Below, piece by piece: positions 1 to 12,800 of a stretch of DNA of 64,000 nt (the first letter of the stretch is position 1; the number at the start of each line of letters is the position of its first letter). Source of the stretch: Blasia pusilla (Eukaryota; Marchantiophyta; Marchantiopsida; Blasiales); assembly GCA_050084515.1 (NCBI GenBank), contig CM114271.1:46748001-46812000 (forward strand), given 5' to 3'. The notes beneath the pieces are model-generated. The model saw only the letters and a list, made by a program, of their open reading frames with translations. It made no database searches and was not told where the DNA came from. Both the position numbers and the translations under genes were made by a program.

Positions 1-798
1 AGGAAACACACTTTCCTTAAGCGACATGAGGCTAGTAAGCCCTAAACCTACTTACACAAGTATTAGGGAAAGTGTTTCAACAAACGTCCTAAACTGGGTT
101 CGGAAATTATGGGAAAGCATTCCAATACGACTTCAATACCACGGTCCTGGTACTGGATTGAATTTGAGCTTATGGAAATACCTCTTAAATTGAACCTTCT
201 TCTCATCTGAATTCAATCCTATGTTTGCCAAGAATCAGCATTCTTTGTAAACGTAGCCGGTTGAGATCGTGTGATTTTCACATGAAATCTGAAACTTTAG
301 TAAAATTTTCGATGTGAAAATTGGTTTTTCTTTGTTAAATAAAAAAGAACCGGTTAGAATGATGAAATTTTTTCTTGTCTTGAAAGATCTCTCGGAAAAA
401 GATCCGGTGTGCCTAAAAGTCATGTTTGAGCACTAATTCAATCCATGCTATTACTTATGTTAAAAGAAAGTAAAATATTATTGAGATCATTTATCTTTTT
501 CAAATATTAAATGAGCTCCACCTAATCTCTCAGTAAAATTTATTTTTACTAATAAATTTATTATTATTCAAAAATAGACTTGGAAAATTTTACACATGAG
601 AATTTTAAGAGTTAAGCTTTTTAAGGGTTAGGAGAATTTTAATGCCAACATGGAAAAGTGAATGTATAGCCGCGGGAGTTAAGACCTTAACATTCCTTTG
701 AAGCGAATTCCAAGCAAGAAATGGAAATTAATAAATACACTGTGTATGGTAAGGATCCATTTCAGCCAACAAAATTAAAGATAATATATTTTCTATAT

Positions 799-880
799 CT
801 ATATTATTATTGGAGAGTGCCTTCTTGATTTGCAGACATCTCTTTGCTTGACATGTGACAACCGGGCAGCAAGAAAAGAT
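799..880 (+). repeat. Short dispersed repeat, copy 1
   Basis: About 85 bp resembling the segments at 1102-1190 and 1401-1490 (inverted) and 50434-50523 (direct). Shared landmarks are TTGGAGAGTGCCTTCTTGATT, shortened here, then a TTGACATGTG block and GGCAGCAAGAAAA. It has no coding capacity, so it is probably a fragment of a non-autonomous element. Confidence 0.6.
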
Positions 881-1101
881 TTCCTCCTCTACAATCAACA
901 AGAAAAATATTTTGTGTCCAATATGATTAGTCCCTTCACTCTTGTGCATGGCACGGGTTGCCCACTACCTTAACAGAAGTTGGGTTACGAGAAGTTCCGC
1001 TCTTGTTATTGATACATGTGTTTTAGAGCTCTTCTTCTATCAACTAGTGTGCAGACCTTTCCCACCCATTCGTTAAGGCACCTTTCAATAAAGTACCTGT
1101 A

Positions 1102-1190
1102 ACATGTGAAATATTTTCTTGCTGCCCAATTGCCACATGTCAAACATAGAAGAGTTTCCAAATCAAGAAGGCACTCTCATGATAATATAG
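1102..1190 (-). repeat. Short dispersed repeat, copy 2 (inverted)
   Basis: Reverse complement of the 799-880 repeat with moderate divergence. The blocks CTTGCTGCCCAATTG and CACATGTCAAAC are shared. Together with copy 1 it could form an inverted pair. Confidence 0.55.
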
Positions 1191-1400
1191 ATCTTAAAAA
1201 TAAAAAAATCAATTTTAATGTTTTATGCTCAATTGTAGTGTTTGTTGTATTAGAAGAGGTTCCGATGTTATAACACAACCACCACGAATAGTTACTAGTA
1301 AGGCATTTGGGAAATATTTTTTTTAAGAGCTAACTCATAATCTGTCAAGGGAAGAGATTAATAATATTATATATAAATTTAATTTTCTTTTCTTGCTATA

Positions 1401-1490
1401 GCATGTGAAATAATTTTTTATTGCCCAATAACCCTATGCCAAAAAAGAAGAGTTTATAAATAAAAAAGACACTATCTCATATTAACATAG
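1401..1490 (-). repeat. Short dispersed repeat, copy 3 (inverted, degenerate)
   Basis: A more diverged reverse-strand copy of the same repeat, retaining GCATGTGAAATAA, TATTGCCCAATA and AAGACACT in the same order as copy 2. Confidence 0.45.
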
Positions 1491-1688
1491 ATTTAAAAAT
1501 ATAATTATTATATTTGGAGAAAAAAAATCTAAATCTTTTTCCCGTCACTAATGTTGCATAACACTGGCAATATGAATAATCGGAAAATTGGAAGATTACT
1601 ACACGCCTTTCCCGACAACAATTGCACGGAGATGACGCGTCGCAGGGAACATGCAGACGTGGATGCCCTAATATCGTGGAGGCTCTAG

Positions 1689-2589
1689 ATGTGGAAGTTT
1701 CTCCAGGTCACTAGTACGGTAGGACTACGTGGTCATTGGGCCCTTACCACAGTCATCGCAGCCATCATTCCATCTGCAGTTGACGGACGGAGAGGAAACC
1801 GTTGGACCGGGCGACCGCACAGAGTGACAGAGTTGCTCGATCGAGAAGAAACAGCCGCCGACACTGGGGGAGCGAAATCAGCAACATTGATGGGGAGTTA
1901 TTGTCGTTCCTCGCGGCGTTTATGGTTTTCCTGACTCCCTTAAATGTGTTCAGATCATCGTCATGTCAGACCGTGTTCTTCTGCTCCTCCTCGTGCTCGT
2001 GCCAACGGTGAAGGGATTTCCGCAGCCGCGCGAAAGCCTAGGGTCCTAGGGAGTAGGGACCAACTGTTGAGCATCGAATCCGCTAAAAGAAGGGGAATGC
2101 CCCCTTCTTCCTTTTCTGGTCGTGTTGTGGCCTTCAGGTTTTGACTCTTTGTGTCCCCCTCTTTTGTACTTCCGATGGGTTTTCCATCATTTCTGGTCGT
2201 GTTGTGGCCTTCAGGTTTTGACTCTTTGAGTCCCCCTCTTTTGTACTTCCGATGGGTTTTCCATCACTCGTTTTTATCGAAGTGCATCTTTGTTTTTTTT
2301 TCCGGGTGTCCTGGACTTCTGGATCGAGGTTCTGTGGAGTCCGGACTCAGTGTGGGGAGTTGCTTCGTGTGCATGGTGTGCTGAAGCTTCTGCTTCTGCT
2401 CCTGGCCTGGGAGCGCGGAGAGGAAGGTGTTCAAGGTTGTGATCTGCGGGGGTTGTGAGCGAAGAGGGGATGCGGAATCTTTATTGCAGGAGAAAACTCG
2501 TTGAGCGGTGGCCGCAGATTTAATGTGTGTTGGGGATTGTGAGGGATACATACGACAGGTCGCTGTGGAGGGAATGAGGGCCGTGCATC
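1689..2589 (+). other. 5' flank of the AFG1-like gene
   Basis: No gene is recognised here. The stretch is the presumed promoter and 5' UTR of the ATPase gene that begins at 2590. It contains a 77-bp tandem duplication (2116-2269). The overlapping short open frames in both strands are mutually incompatible and lack motifs. Confidence 0.5.
2116..2269. repeat. 77-bp tandem duplication
   Basis: Two adjacent copies (2116-2192 and 2193-2269) are almost identical; I saw one clear difference (CTTTGTGTCC against CTTTGAGTCC). This implies a recent local duplication in the upstream region of the ATPase gene. Confidence 0.9.
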
Positions 2590-5500
2590 ATGGTGCTGTG
2601 GCGACGTTTCTATCCTGCCCTTTTCCAGCAGGTTGTGAGTCTTCCTGTCATTGCAGTTCCTGCTGTTCACTTGCCAACGATTTTGCCCCAATGCTTCTTC
2701 CCCAGAGGGTTTCATGTCGCGGCTCGCTTGGAAGGAATTCAGGAGGGGACGTTGCCATTGGATGCCTACAATGATCTTGTGAAAGCTGGGGTCATCAAAC
2801 ACGATCAGGGACAGCTAGCAGCTTTACAGCCGTTGGAGCGATTACACGAAGAGCTCGAAAGTTACGAACCCCCTTTACATGGACTTGTTTCGAAGATTGC
2901 CTCGATCGTCAGTCTCAAGCCGAGGAGGCAGACACCAAGAGGGTATGTGATCACTTTTTCTGATCTCGAGGATCTCCAATAATTCGACGAGCAGCACAAT
3001 TTTGGGGGGGCCTTTTGTCTATTGACACGGCTTGCAAATTCGATAAAAACCATCCACAGCTCATAAAATTCTACAAATCCTCACGAAATTTTCTCAGAGA
3101 AGATGCTTGAAAAAGGAAGACATGGGCATCCAACAGGCTTTAACGCTACCATCTATCGTACTGAAGTGACCCTTTAACTTCAAATTTGGTAGTTAAGTCC
3201 TCTCGGCTCTGTTCCAATTGCGTTGCAGGGTTTACATCTATGGAGGGGTGGGTACAGGAAAAACTTTGGTAACAGACATTTTCTACCATTGCAGTCCAGT
3301 GAAGAGCAAACAACGCGTATATTTCCATCAATTCATGCTCGATGTACAGAAAAGGTCGGTGCTTCTGGCAAGTAGGATTGGTCCATGCTAGCTTCCAATC
3401 TGAATAACATAAATTCTCGCTGGTAGTATTCATCAAAAGAATGGAAGAAAAAGAAACTCATGTAGTGAGAATACTTGGTAATTGAACTTGGGTACCCATA
3501 TTCAGATTGAGGTGGTGAGAGTATTCTTGGGAATTGTCAAGAATTCTCTTACCCTAATACTTGGGCCCAAGTTAAAAAAAAGTCTGCCAACTTGTTTTGA
3601 GGCAGTTAAAACATACTTGAGAATTCTTGTTGGTTTAACTGTTTGTTATCTCTTGAACAGTGAAAAGTCAAGCTAGAATTCAGTCAGGAAAGTGAACGCT
3701 TCACACTACCTCCTGAAATGTCTAGTTTCTGATCTCAGGATGTTACTAAAAATGTGATGTCTGCCACCTTGATCTGAACACGGGTAAAACCTTGATCTGA
3801 ACATGGGTACTAGCTCAATATGGTGTAAACTAGTATCTTTTGTGAAATGGTTACTATAACCAACTTGGTAACTTATTTCACATTCATAACAATAAATCCT
3901 GGTCTGTGAGAACGTATTCAAGATATGCAGTGAAGCAGTCGCCTGGTTCATGGAGCTCGTAAACAATTTTTTTCATGCAGTGTCAATATGCTGGGCAGGG
4001 TGGATTGATGATGTGGAGTGGATATTTGCGGGACCCTATAGGTTGCATGAAGGAAAGATGAAAAGTGATAAGGGCAACAAGGGTGATGTGATGGAAGCTG
4101 TTGCCCACGACTTGTTGAGAAAAGGCTGGTTGCTCTGCTTTGATGAGTTACAAGTAAGTGAGTGCACCCACGGTTTTCAAAGGGGTGGAGTGAATCTAAT
4201 GTTTATTCTTTTAATTGAGTTGTCAGCCAAACTTTCTTGTGTCCCTCCACTGTCTTCATAGGTGTGCAATGTCTTGAAATATGGGTCTCAGAACTAGCAT
4301 ATGGAAATCTTGTGGTAGAGCTGAGTACGCGATGCTGTCGGCGTCTTCTTTTTAGCATAACTGTCGTTTTGGATGGCCTTTTAGCTATGAATCCTAGGAG
4401 AGGATCTTTTGACCTGAAGTAAATTGCTGTTTGTGGCAAGTAATCGTCCAGTCACTGTAGCAATGTCCTCAAAGAAACATCTTAAAATTGTGGGTTTTGC
4501 TGATCTAATCCCTTTATTGAAGGTTCTGGACATAGCTGATGCCATGATATTGAAAAATTTGCTGGAGAGCCTTTTTTAAAGCTGGAGCTGTTTTGGTTGC
4601 TTCATCAAACCGTGCTCCAACTGAGGCAGGTTTCTATGTTCTTATTTTGATGTAAAGATGGAACATTGCCCCCGAGAGGAACTTTGAACTTACGTGCTAG
4701 TTAGAAGAAAAATCAGATGCGAACAGTCTTATGTCTGACTAAGGTTGTGTTGGTGGTGCTCATGGTACGGGTGCCTGGCAAAGAACTGCGAGGAATAGGA
4801 TGATGTCCATTTTTGAGACCTTGCAAGTAGTTGACTTGCAGGATATTCCGCGAGATTGACCTCAAATTCTATACCTGCCCATCTATGTTATCAACAGGCG
4901 TATATACTACTATTTATAGCTTTTCATTTCTTTTGGTTATAAAATCTACCTCTTCTTCTTGACCCCAGACCGAGTTTTTAGATGTCTTTAAGCAGCTGCT
5001 TCGAGAATCCTTTTCACCATTTACGCTGCATCACAGAAACTCAGGCCTGAGTGTCTTCTAGTTTAGCTAGCAGCCTTCTGTTTGTAAACTTGTGAGCCCA
5101 GTTGAAAATAATTGGACCGAGATTGACGGACGGTTTTTTGCACTCGTGCAGCTTTATAAGAATGGATTGAATAGGGAGCTTTTTCTTCCATGCGTTGAAT
5201 TGATAAAGGAGCATTGCCATGTGCATCCTTTTCGGCCAGACGCCCCAGATTATCGCCTCATTGGTGTGAGTCCTAATGAAGCTGGGTACTGTCTCGTCAC
5301 CCTTGCTAGGGCAGTTTTAGAACCAGAATTTTTCTTTCTGCTTCTCTTCAAATGAGGACACAAGTTTCTCCACAACTGAAGAACTGTGAATCTAGAACAA
5401 TTCATGAAGACGCAAGCATAATGACATTCTTCCTTCATGTGACTAATTCAGATAAGACACTTAGAAGATACTGCTCTAGGTTGCTACTCAGATGCATCCC

Positions 5501-8500
5501 TTCAATTTTCTTACTGTATGGATGAACTAATGTTTGTGTAAGCGTTCTTGTGCGTGAACTTGGCCAGATGGATAACTACTGACCAAGGCCGCACTAAAGA
5601 AATGGAGAGGACGAGCCTTCAGACCTCGAATATACATTCGTAATATGCTACCCTAGACTGCCCTGGAAAGAAAGAACAAACCCCTTTTAATAAGTCAGGT
5701 TCGAGTCTTATTGGTGAAAGAACAGCGTCGGTGGTCATTGGATGTCAATTTTCATTTTCCTTTTGACTCTGGTGAGTGCTACATTGTGCAGTATGTATGT
5801 ATGTAAATTGGTCCAGCTTTGTTATGCCACTGAGTTTCTCCAGCAGAAATAAAGATGCTTTATGGAAAAGAATTCTTGCCCGTTCATCTCATGCTATCTT
5901 TGTCGAAAATCTGCACTAAACTCTTGATTCTAGTAGAGAGATCTGATTTGCTCTATGGTTTGCAGTGCGTTGTCTACTGTTTGGTACATGCCTCTCAATA
6001 AGGAAACAACACATAAACTTGAGCAATCATTTGCCGAGCTTGCAGGAAACAGGCCGGTAGGACCTACTGTTATTAAGGAGGGCACACGCACCATTATTGG
6101 TTAGATTCCTTCTTTCTAGTTCTCAACCTCTCTCCAGTCAGTGTTTTTCAGAATTCTCCATTTTGCTTCCATAGCTTGCGCGCAATGTTTTATAGTAGCT
6201 TTACTGAACTTCTCAAACTTCTTGAACACGGATGGAACTTATAGGAAACAGTTTCTTTCTTCTTTTCACTACACACGGTTGCTTAGTGAACAGAGGAGTA
6301 AATACTAACAAGGTCTGGTTCCTTTTCACAGTGCCAAGGGCAGCGGGTGGAATTGCGATTTTCACTTTTGAGGAGCTCTGTGGCACGCCGAAAGACGCTG
6401 CAGAATACGTAGTAATTGCGGCATCATTTCACACTGTGTTCATTTCTGGCATTCCGCGGATGACACGGGCCCACGGTGAACTGGTACATATTTGTCACCT
6501 GTACGTAAAAATGCACGAAACCATGAGGAAAGTCAATCATGATGATGATCAAGAGCGAAATCAAAAAAGGGTCACGTCTACACTCTATGAAGAGGCAGCA
6601 AGGGTTGCGTTTGCAGATCGGAGATTATGTGAATCTTGTGGTGCGGCAGAAATTTAAGCTAGCAGATTCCGAGGTGAAAACAACTAGTATTTTCAACTGA
6701 TGGGGTCCATTTTGGTGTAAAATGTGCAGGCCCGACAGTTCGTTACTTTGGTCGACGTTCTCTATTTGCAGGTGAACATCTGCCACAACTCAGGGCTACC
6801 CGATAGCAGTGAAAGTTACTAATGTGTGAAATCTGTGCCATATTCATGAAAGTCTATCACTCTTCGTGCTGACCTGCTGACTCGAAGAAAGGTGATTTTT
6901 TCCCAGGAAGTTCATGTTTGTGAGCTAGGGCATGTCCAGAAATATACTTTGTTCCGAATGATGCCAGGCGTTTGTAATACTTCCGAGTCTTACTGCTAAC
7001 TGAGACAGGAAGCTCTGTTAAAGACTGCCACTCACAGTAGTGATAGTCGTAAAGACCCTGTAGGAGTGATGGGTTTGCGTCCTTTATTCTGGAATGTAAA
7101 CTGGTCAAGTCATGAAATCAGAACTTCGTTTCTGCTTCAGCTACTTTTGTGATATGTGATCATGAATCTTGTTCTTGACAGAGGGTGAAGCTGATAGTCA
7201 GTGCCGATGCAGATCCCGGTAGCGTGTACCGGCCCAGGTACGCTTCACAGTGAAAACATTCGTATCTTATTCCTCAAAGCTTGCTAGATCATGGTTGGTT
7301 GCACGTACTGAAAGTGTTAGTTTGATTTTCGTTCGGAAGTCAGTTTACCAGCGAAGAAGAATACATTGGGAAGCATTTTGAGCGAAGAATGGTAGCCGCT
7401 GAGTCGACCTATGTATGTGTGGTACACTGGAAATTTGTCTAGGGAAGTAATTCCGAGAATGTCGCTGCTACAGACACGAAGAAGAACAAGTTGGACCTCT
7501 TGGCAGTGAGAGCGGAAAGCCATTGGCGAGTTCTTCATCGTACGTCGAGAGTGATGAAGAGCTTGCGTTTGCAAGGACTGTCTCTCGTCTACACCATATG
7601 CAGTCTGCAGAGTACTTGTCAGCCCCTTGGGTTCCACCAGGAAAGGCGCTTTTGGTCGATTTGTTTAGTATTAAGCTCCGCGAAGGCGATTTGCGCAGGT
7701 ACATCCGCAGCAAATCAATGGAAAGCTTCTTGCATCGTTTTTGTAGAGATGAAATGAAGACATGTCACTTGAGAACCGGTCCTGCCTCACTTGAGCTGTT
7801 TCCTCGAGCACACTCGAAATTATCATCTGTCTGCAGTACAGTCTCATTGCAGAGCTGCCTCTATTCAGAGATCAGCTAGCTGTCCTGACCATTCAATTCG
7901 CGCAGTGGGTTCATTTTCCTTACGCCTGTGACTAGGTTCTCCCATTTTGTCTGAATTGTACCACAAATAGTTGTAACTTCACGTAATTGAATTGATCGGT
8001 CTATGACACCCTGATCCTCCGGGAAGTTTAACGGGTTTCGCACTTGGAATGAGGATCTTATTTTATTGGTCAAACGACTCCGCAAACATTGAATGGTCGA
8101 TGTTGTATCTGGGTACCATGTGAGTAGAGCGTGTAGGCTAAATATGCCGTGTGTGTTAATGCCGTGAGGATTCACTGGGCGGATGTGCGTCTACTCAGGT
8201 GATGGAGTCTCCTCATCACTAACTGCGACAACCTGTTTCCTTCATTCAGGATATGGGACCGGTACAACACGGACCAGGATTCTACGCTGAGTCGCGAAGA
8301 ACTGCGGCTCATGATGGAGGACCTCACAGAGATGAAGTCAGGTCATCGAAACGTGTTCCCGGTGAGTTGCGTTGGACAGTTTTCCATCCAGTAGTGAGCA
8401 TGAGAAGTGATATATCATACAAGGGCTTAATCAACGGAGCTTATCTCCAGTTGAAGAACACTCATAAGATCCTTTAGGGTGAAAATTAGTGAACGACGCC

Positions 8501-8957
8501 GCCCAATGCAAGGACAGTTCCTGATACGATAGTCGAAAGCAACGGGGAGACGCATATGCGCCTGTTTGGTCAGTGTTTGATGGATTGTTCTCGGGGCAAT
8601 TGTAGGTTTGGACTGAGGGTAGGTTCGAATATTTTTGTGTAGATATTGTCATGGATCCCGCCACCTACCGTTACTCGATAGGAGAAGGTTTTGGGAGCGA
8701 ACGGAAAGAGTCAAAGAGGCGGGTATAAGAAACCAAGCGGGCAAATGGCTAAAAATCTCAGCTTGATGTGCGTGGTGCAGGAGCTGGTCGACGACATGTA
8801 CCAGAAGCTGGACGCTAATCACGACGGCCTCGTTGTGTGGGAGGAGTTTAGATTATGGGCTTCAGCGGCAGTAGGCGAATACTTGAGAGGAGATCGTAGC
8901 CTGCGCAGTGTAGATGCCAGTGACCGTTTTTTTTGTTCAAGCCGTACTTTGACATAA
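2590..8957 (+). CDS. AFG1: AFG1/LACE1-like AAA+ ATPase fused to a C-terminal EF-hand region (multi-exon gene)
   Basis: The family is a mitochondrial AAA+ ATPase implicated in protein quality control. Exons read by eye: 2590-2942, 3229-3354 (Walker A GGVGTGKT), 4042-4153 (Walker B region LLCFDELQ), 4523-4625 (VASSNRAPTE), 5152-5265, 5966-6100, 6332-6483 (TFEELC), 6730-6771 (ARQFVTLVDVLY), 7182-7237, 7474 to about 7835, about 7837-7908, 8249-8370 and 8781-8957. The exon from 7474 runs without a break from the AFG1 tail (EELAFARTVSRLHHMQ) into an extra domain. Two EF-hand-like loops follow: YNTDQDSTLSREEL, and the canonical DANHDGLVVWEEF. The Met at 2590 opens a plausible organelle-targeting stretch. 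Oddities are a T6 run in the fourth exon (near 4572-4577) that shifts the frame, a likely GC-AG intron at 4626-5151, and two junctions (into 5966 and into 8249) one base out of phase. It may be a working gene with assembly errors, or a decaying copy. Confidence 0.75.
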
Positions 8958-10542
8958 GAGAGTGACATTTGTGACGATTGCGCCTGGTCTTTGGTGACTC
9001 CTCACTGTTAGCTGCAGTTCTAAGTACCTTGCCGTGCCTGTGGCGTCGCGATCTGGAATTTTGCCTCACACCAGCATGCGTTTGACGAACTCAAATCAAT
9101 ACCTGTTCCTAGCTCGACTTCTCTGTCCATATGCTCTCAACAAGTCTCCTGTGGATGGACCGCAGCCCGGGCTGGCTGCGTGTAAGTAGTGAGTGGTACG
9201 CGGGTTGGAAATAGTCAAGTTTCCACCGGTGGACCATACGTATTTCCCGCCATGTCCCCTTCCCAGAAGCTCAGCCAAGACCCGATGGGTATCTATATTA
9301 CCACAGGGAACACACGCTGCGCTGTAACATTCGCGGTACAGATCAAGCTTTCTTGACCCTCGCAACCTAGAATGTAAGCAAGAACGGATCCACACTGCCA
9401 TCCATCCCAGGGTAGCCCAACCACAAGCGCAATGTCACAGGCGGATCATAGCTGCTGTTTGTGAATCTCTTCGGCTCAGCGGATCGAGGGCTGCAGGGAG
9501 AAGATTTTGTGACCCACTCATGAATGTGTGGACTCACGTGGAAAGGAAAACATCTAGTCTAGAGCGAAGTCGAATAATTGTGAGGCCGAGACAATTGACG
9601 GTCCGATGAGAGTCCAAATGACGTGGTCTATGCGACCCACGATCCGGAGGGGTCGCGACGTTGCCCGAGTGAGTGACAGATGACGAGAGTCCGGAAAGAG
9701 AGGACCGATTACAGGGGTGGGCCCGTCGGCCGTGTTTCTTGAGTCGAGAAGGGGAACAGGATGCATACCACAGGGAATAATGCCCCACACAGCGCGCGCA
9801 AGGAGACATCGGAGTGATTGCGAATGATGCAACGGCAAGCATCGTTCTGGGAGACAAATTATCGACATGCGCGAAGCTATGAGTTCGAAACGAGAGCGAG
9901 AGCGCAGATGCCTTGGAGACCTTGATCTTGCTTTCGCTGCTCCTCGCTGGCGGACTGCCTGATGGGCGGGTGGGGCCCGAGAAACGCCTGGGATCATTTG
10001 CAACTTTGCGTTCTTTCTATAGCACGATTTTGTGCTCCGCGTGCGCTGGGCCCCTACTAGACCATCAGAACACAAAGCAATGCGAAAATAGTGCGCAAGA
10101 ATGAGCGATCGTTCGTGAGGGCGTGGGACGTTTGTTTTCCTCTGCTCCTCCTCTCCCCCGGGCATCCTGTCCCGAGCACTCCCTCCCGTCCCGGGCTCGG
10201 TTGTCCGTCCGTCCGCTCTCACCAGCCCGGTCGGTCTCTGCCTCGAGACCGGTCATCGTGGCACGAATGGTATCGCTCACTGATTTTCTTTAGGTCTCCT
10301 AATGCACACCCGTTTTCCCACGACTGGAATGTAGTACAGTACCTTCGCCTGGCCTCGGGTTGTCTGTCCGTCCTCTGATGAACTGCCATCTCCTGCGTCG
10401 CTCCCGACGCACGACAGGACTCAAGAACCTGAGCTGAGCCTGTCCCTTAACCCGGCCGCCAAGCTCAAGGCTCAAGGACGATTCTCAAGGCCGCCCCCCC
10501 GACTCCGGCACCGGTAGATTAGATTGCACCGACTGCCCCGCG

Positions 10543-10563
10543 GGATTAGATTAGATTAGATTA
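10543..10563. repeat. GATTA/ATTAG short tandem repeat
   Basis: Several uninterrupted repeats of the pentamer GATTA, with another partial array at 10514-10525. Simple sequence without further meaning that I can see. Confidence 0.8.
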
Positions 10564-12340
10564 CAGGTATATTATATTAGACGAGCGTAGATTACGGCAG
10601 GCAGGCAAAGATAGATGGGCCCCTAGGGGATCGATGCGCAGACCGTGGCAGACACGGTCGATAGCTAGCTCCCCGGTTCGGTTCGTTCGGCTCTGCTGGC
10701 CTGGTTGCCTGCCGGACCTGGCCGGTTGCGTGGGCCCATGCTCGCTCAGAGTTTCAGGTCTGTCAGCTCAATGCATGCTTGATCTCGTTCGTGCTTTTCA
10801 GCTGCGGTCATGTGCTTTGGGTCCCACCCTGCACGCTCGATCTCTTCACTGAATCGTCGCCGTCAACCGCTTTCCCATCCAGCTCCAATCCTTCAGACTC
10901 TCCGTTCGCTGCTAGGCTACTTTGGGGTACCACCCAACTACCCAACCGCGACTTTCCTTTCTCATTCGGCGTTAGCATGCCTCGCCTGACTCTCCAACAA
11001 ACAGCAGCCATTTATGACGCTTCTACTTTGTCCGCTTGCTCCTCCTCCTCCTCCTCCATGATCGGCGACCCCCCCATGCTCGCGAGATGCACACATCGTG
11101 GTGAGCCTAAGGAAGAGACAGCACCAGGTCGGGGCAGGCTCCGGAATTGTTCCGAAGGATTCCTCATTCTTTCTTCGAAACTGAGTGCCTCCGCTCCTTT
11201 AATGTCGCACTCCTTTTTCTTCCTTCGATTGCGGTCGCTCCTGAGGCTGATGCTCGTCGAAAGCACGCCGTACTCGTCCCTGCCTGCCTGCCTGCCTCCC
11301 CTCCTCCTCCCCTACTCCCCTACTCCTACTCGTCACCGAGTGCCTTCCATTTCTGCCACCATCCCTGGATCATACGACCCACACTCTTCTCGTTTTTGCA
11401 TCGCACGGCCGCTCGGACAACCAAAGCTAAGTCCATGGTCAGCCCGAAACCCTTTTCGACCTCGACCCTTACTCCCTTACGTCAATACACGGTTCATTCC
11501 CTCAGCTCAGTTTCAGCGGCCAGCTAGCCAGCCAGTCCTCGAAAAGTCATGTAGAACATGCACTCTTGTGCATGGCCGCAATGGAATGTGCATCAAAGCA
11601 TGAACTACAGTGTATTCCATTCAGAGATCCCGAGCACAACAACGCCATGACGAGGGCTACAGTCCAGAATTGATATGGATCCCACCGACTTTACAGTTGT
11701 CCTGCACAGGACTTCAGATACTACTCTAAATGCGCCGGGTGCTACACCAGCCATCATTCGTTCTCAAAGGCTATGCATTGCACGCAGATTATGTAGTACC
11801 TGAAGTCTTATACTTCGATTATTTCCGTCCGAAACCGTCCAATTCGCTCGTCATTGACGAGACCCTCGCGGTGTATGCAATCAGGGAGGCACCCGTTGGA
11901 TGAGCACTAACTCCTAAAAGTTGACGAAGTCACTAAACTCCCTTTCTTACACCTTTCGCTGGACTAGTGTCGCGCTGCTAAGATTGGTGCTGTTCCCAGA
12001 CCTCTCGCTAGCTCGAGATTGATATCATCCCATCACTTCATTGGGAACATGATAGCTTTTCAAGGACATGGCGGTGTACTCGACTAGGACTACGCTGTGT
12101 ACACCATGTGATGTGGTACATGTGGTAGTTGTCTAAAGATACCAGTAGTTGGAGTTAATTCCTGTCCACTTCCCGTCAAACCCGTAGTTCCTATCCAGCG
12201 CTGCTTCACTGGATTTATTCGGGACGGTACGCCTCAGCTCGATGAGTCATCAACCGTGATCGACCAATAGTCACCCGCTACGATACTATAGTAGGCTTAT
12301 GCCCCCCCCCACAACCACCCCCTTAAAGTACGCTCCTCTT

Positions 12341-12800
12341 CACCCGAACCTCGGAACCGTATTGTGGTAATATTGCCCAAACGTCTTGTAACGCTTTCTT
12401 ATCTCCACCATGGTACCGTGTGTCTCCCTAGTGTAGGCCGAAGCGGCCTACTATAGCTACCAGTCTTGCTAAAAGTCGCGGCCATCTGACATCTCCTTTA
12501 CACATTGACGTTTACACAAAGGTAGGAATCCTCCTATAGTAGAATTTGGAAAAACCCGCTACAACGCGCCTACACCTACTGCAGTAGCCTGCATCTTTCT
12601 GAGACAGTTAGCCCCATAGCCGAGTCTAGCTCCCACCGTAAAATATTATATCACTGCAGTAGGTTGGCATCTGCTTGCAACATTGACGCGTGAACCAGAA
12701 GCTCGGAAACGTAGTGCGGTTTAGTAGGCCTGCGTTGCGCGTACACCCAGATCAACGTCGTCCTCTCCTTACCGCAGTAACCGCGTCTCTCCCTACTACA
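12341..12800. repeat. Possible degenerate ~350-bp duplication
   Basis: The order CTCGGAACCGTATTGTGGT ... TCTCC ... GTGTCTCCCTAGTG near 12344-12440 recurs with substitutions near 12692-12800 (CTCGGAAACGTAGTGCGGT ... TCTCC ... CGTCTCTCCCTACTAC), an offset of about 350 bp. Divergence is high and the call is tentative. Confidence 0.3.

Larger units (their letters stand above)
1..1688. other. AT-rich intergenic DNA
   Basis: No coding region is supported. The stretch is AT-rich and holds three copies of a short dispersed repeat (annotated separately). The short open frames here lack codon-like composition or recognisable motifs. Confidence 0.6.

Noticed and set aside
9534-10222. 222- and 107-residue minus-strand frames
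   Set aside because: Arg/Ser-rich shadow frames in GC-rich DNA with no homology I can recognise.
10779-11603. 274-residue open frame on the + strand
   Set aside because: Low-complexity Ser/Pro/Leu composition, overlapping long frames on other strands, no domain and no splice context; explained by GC-rich sequence.
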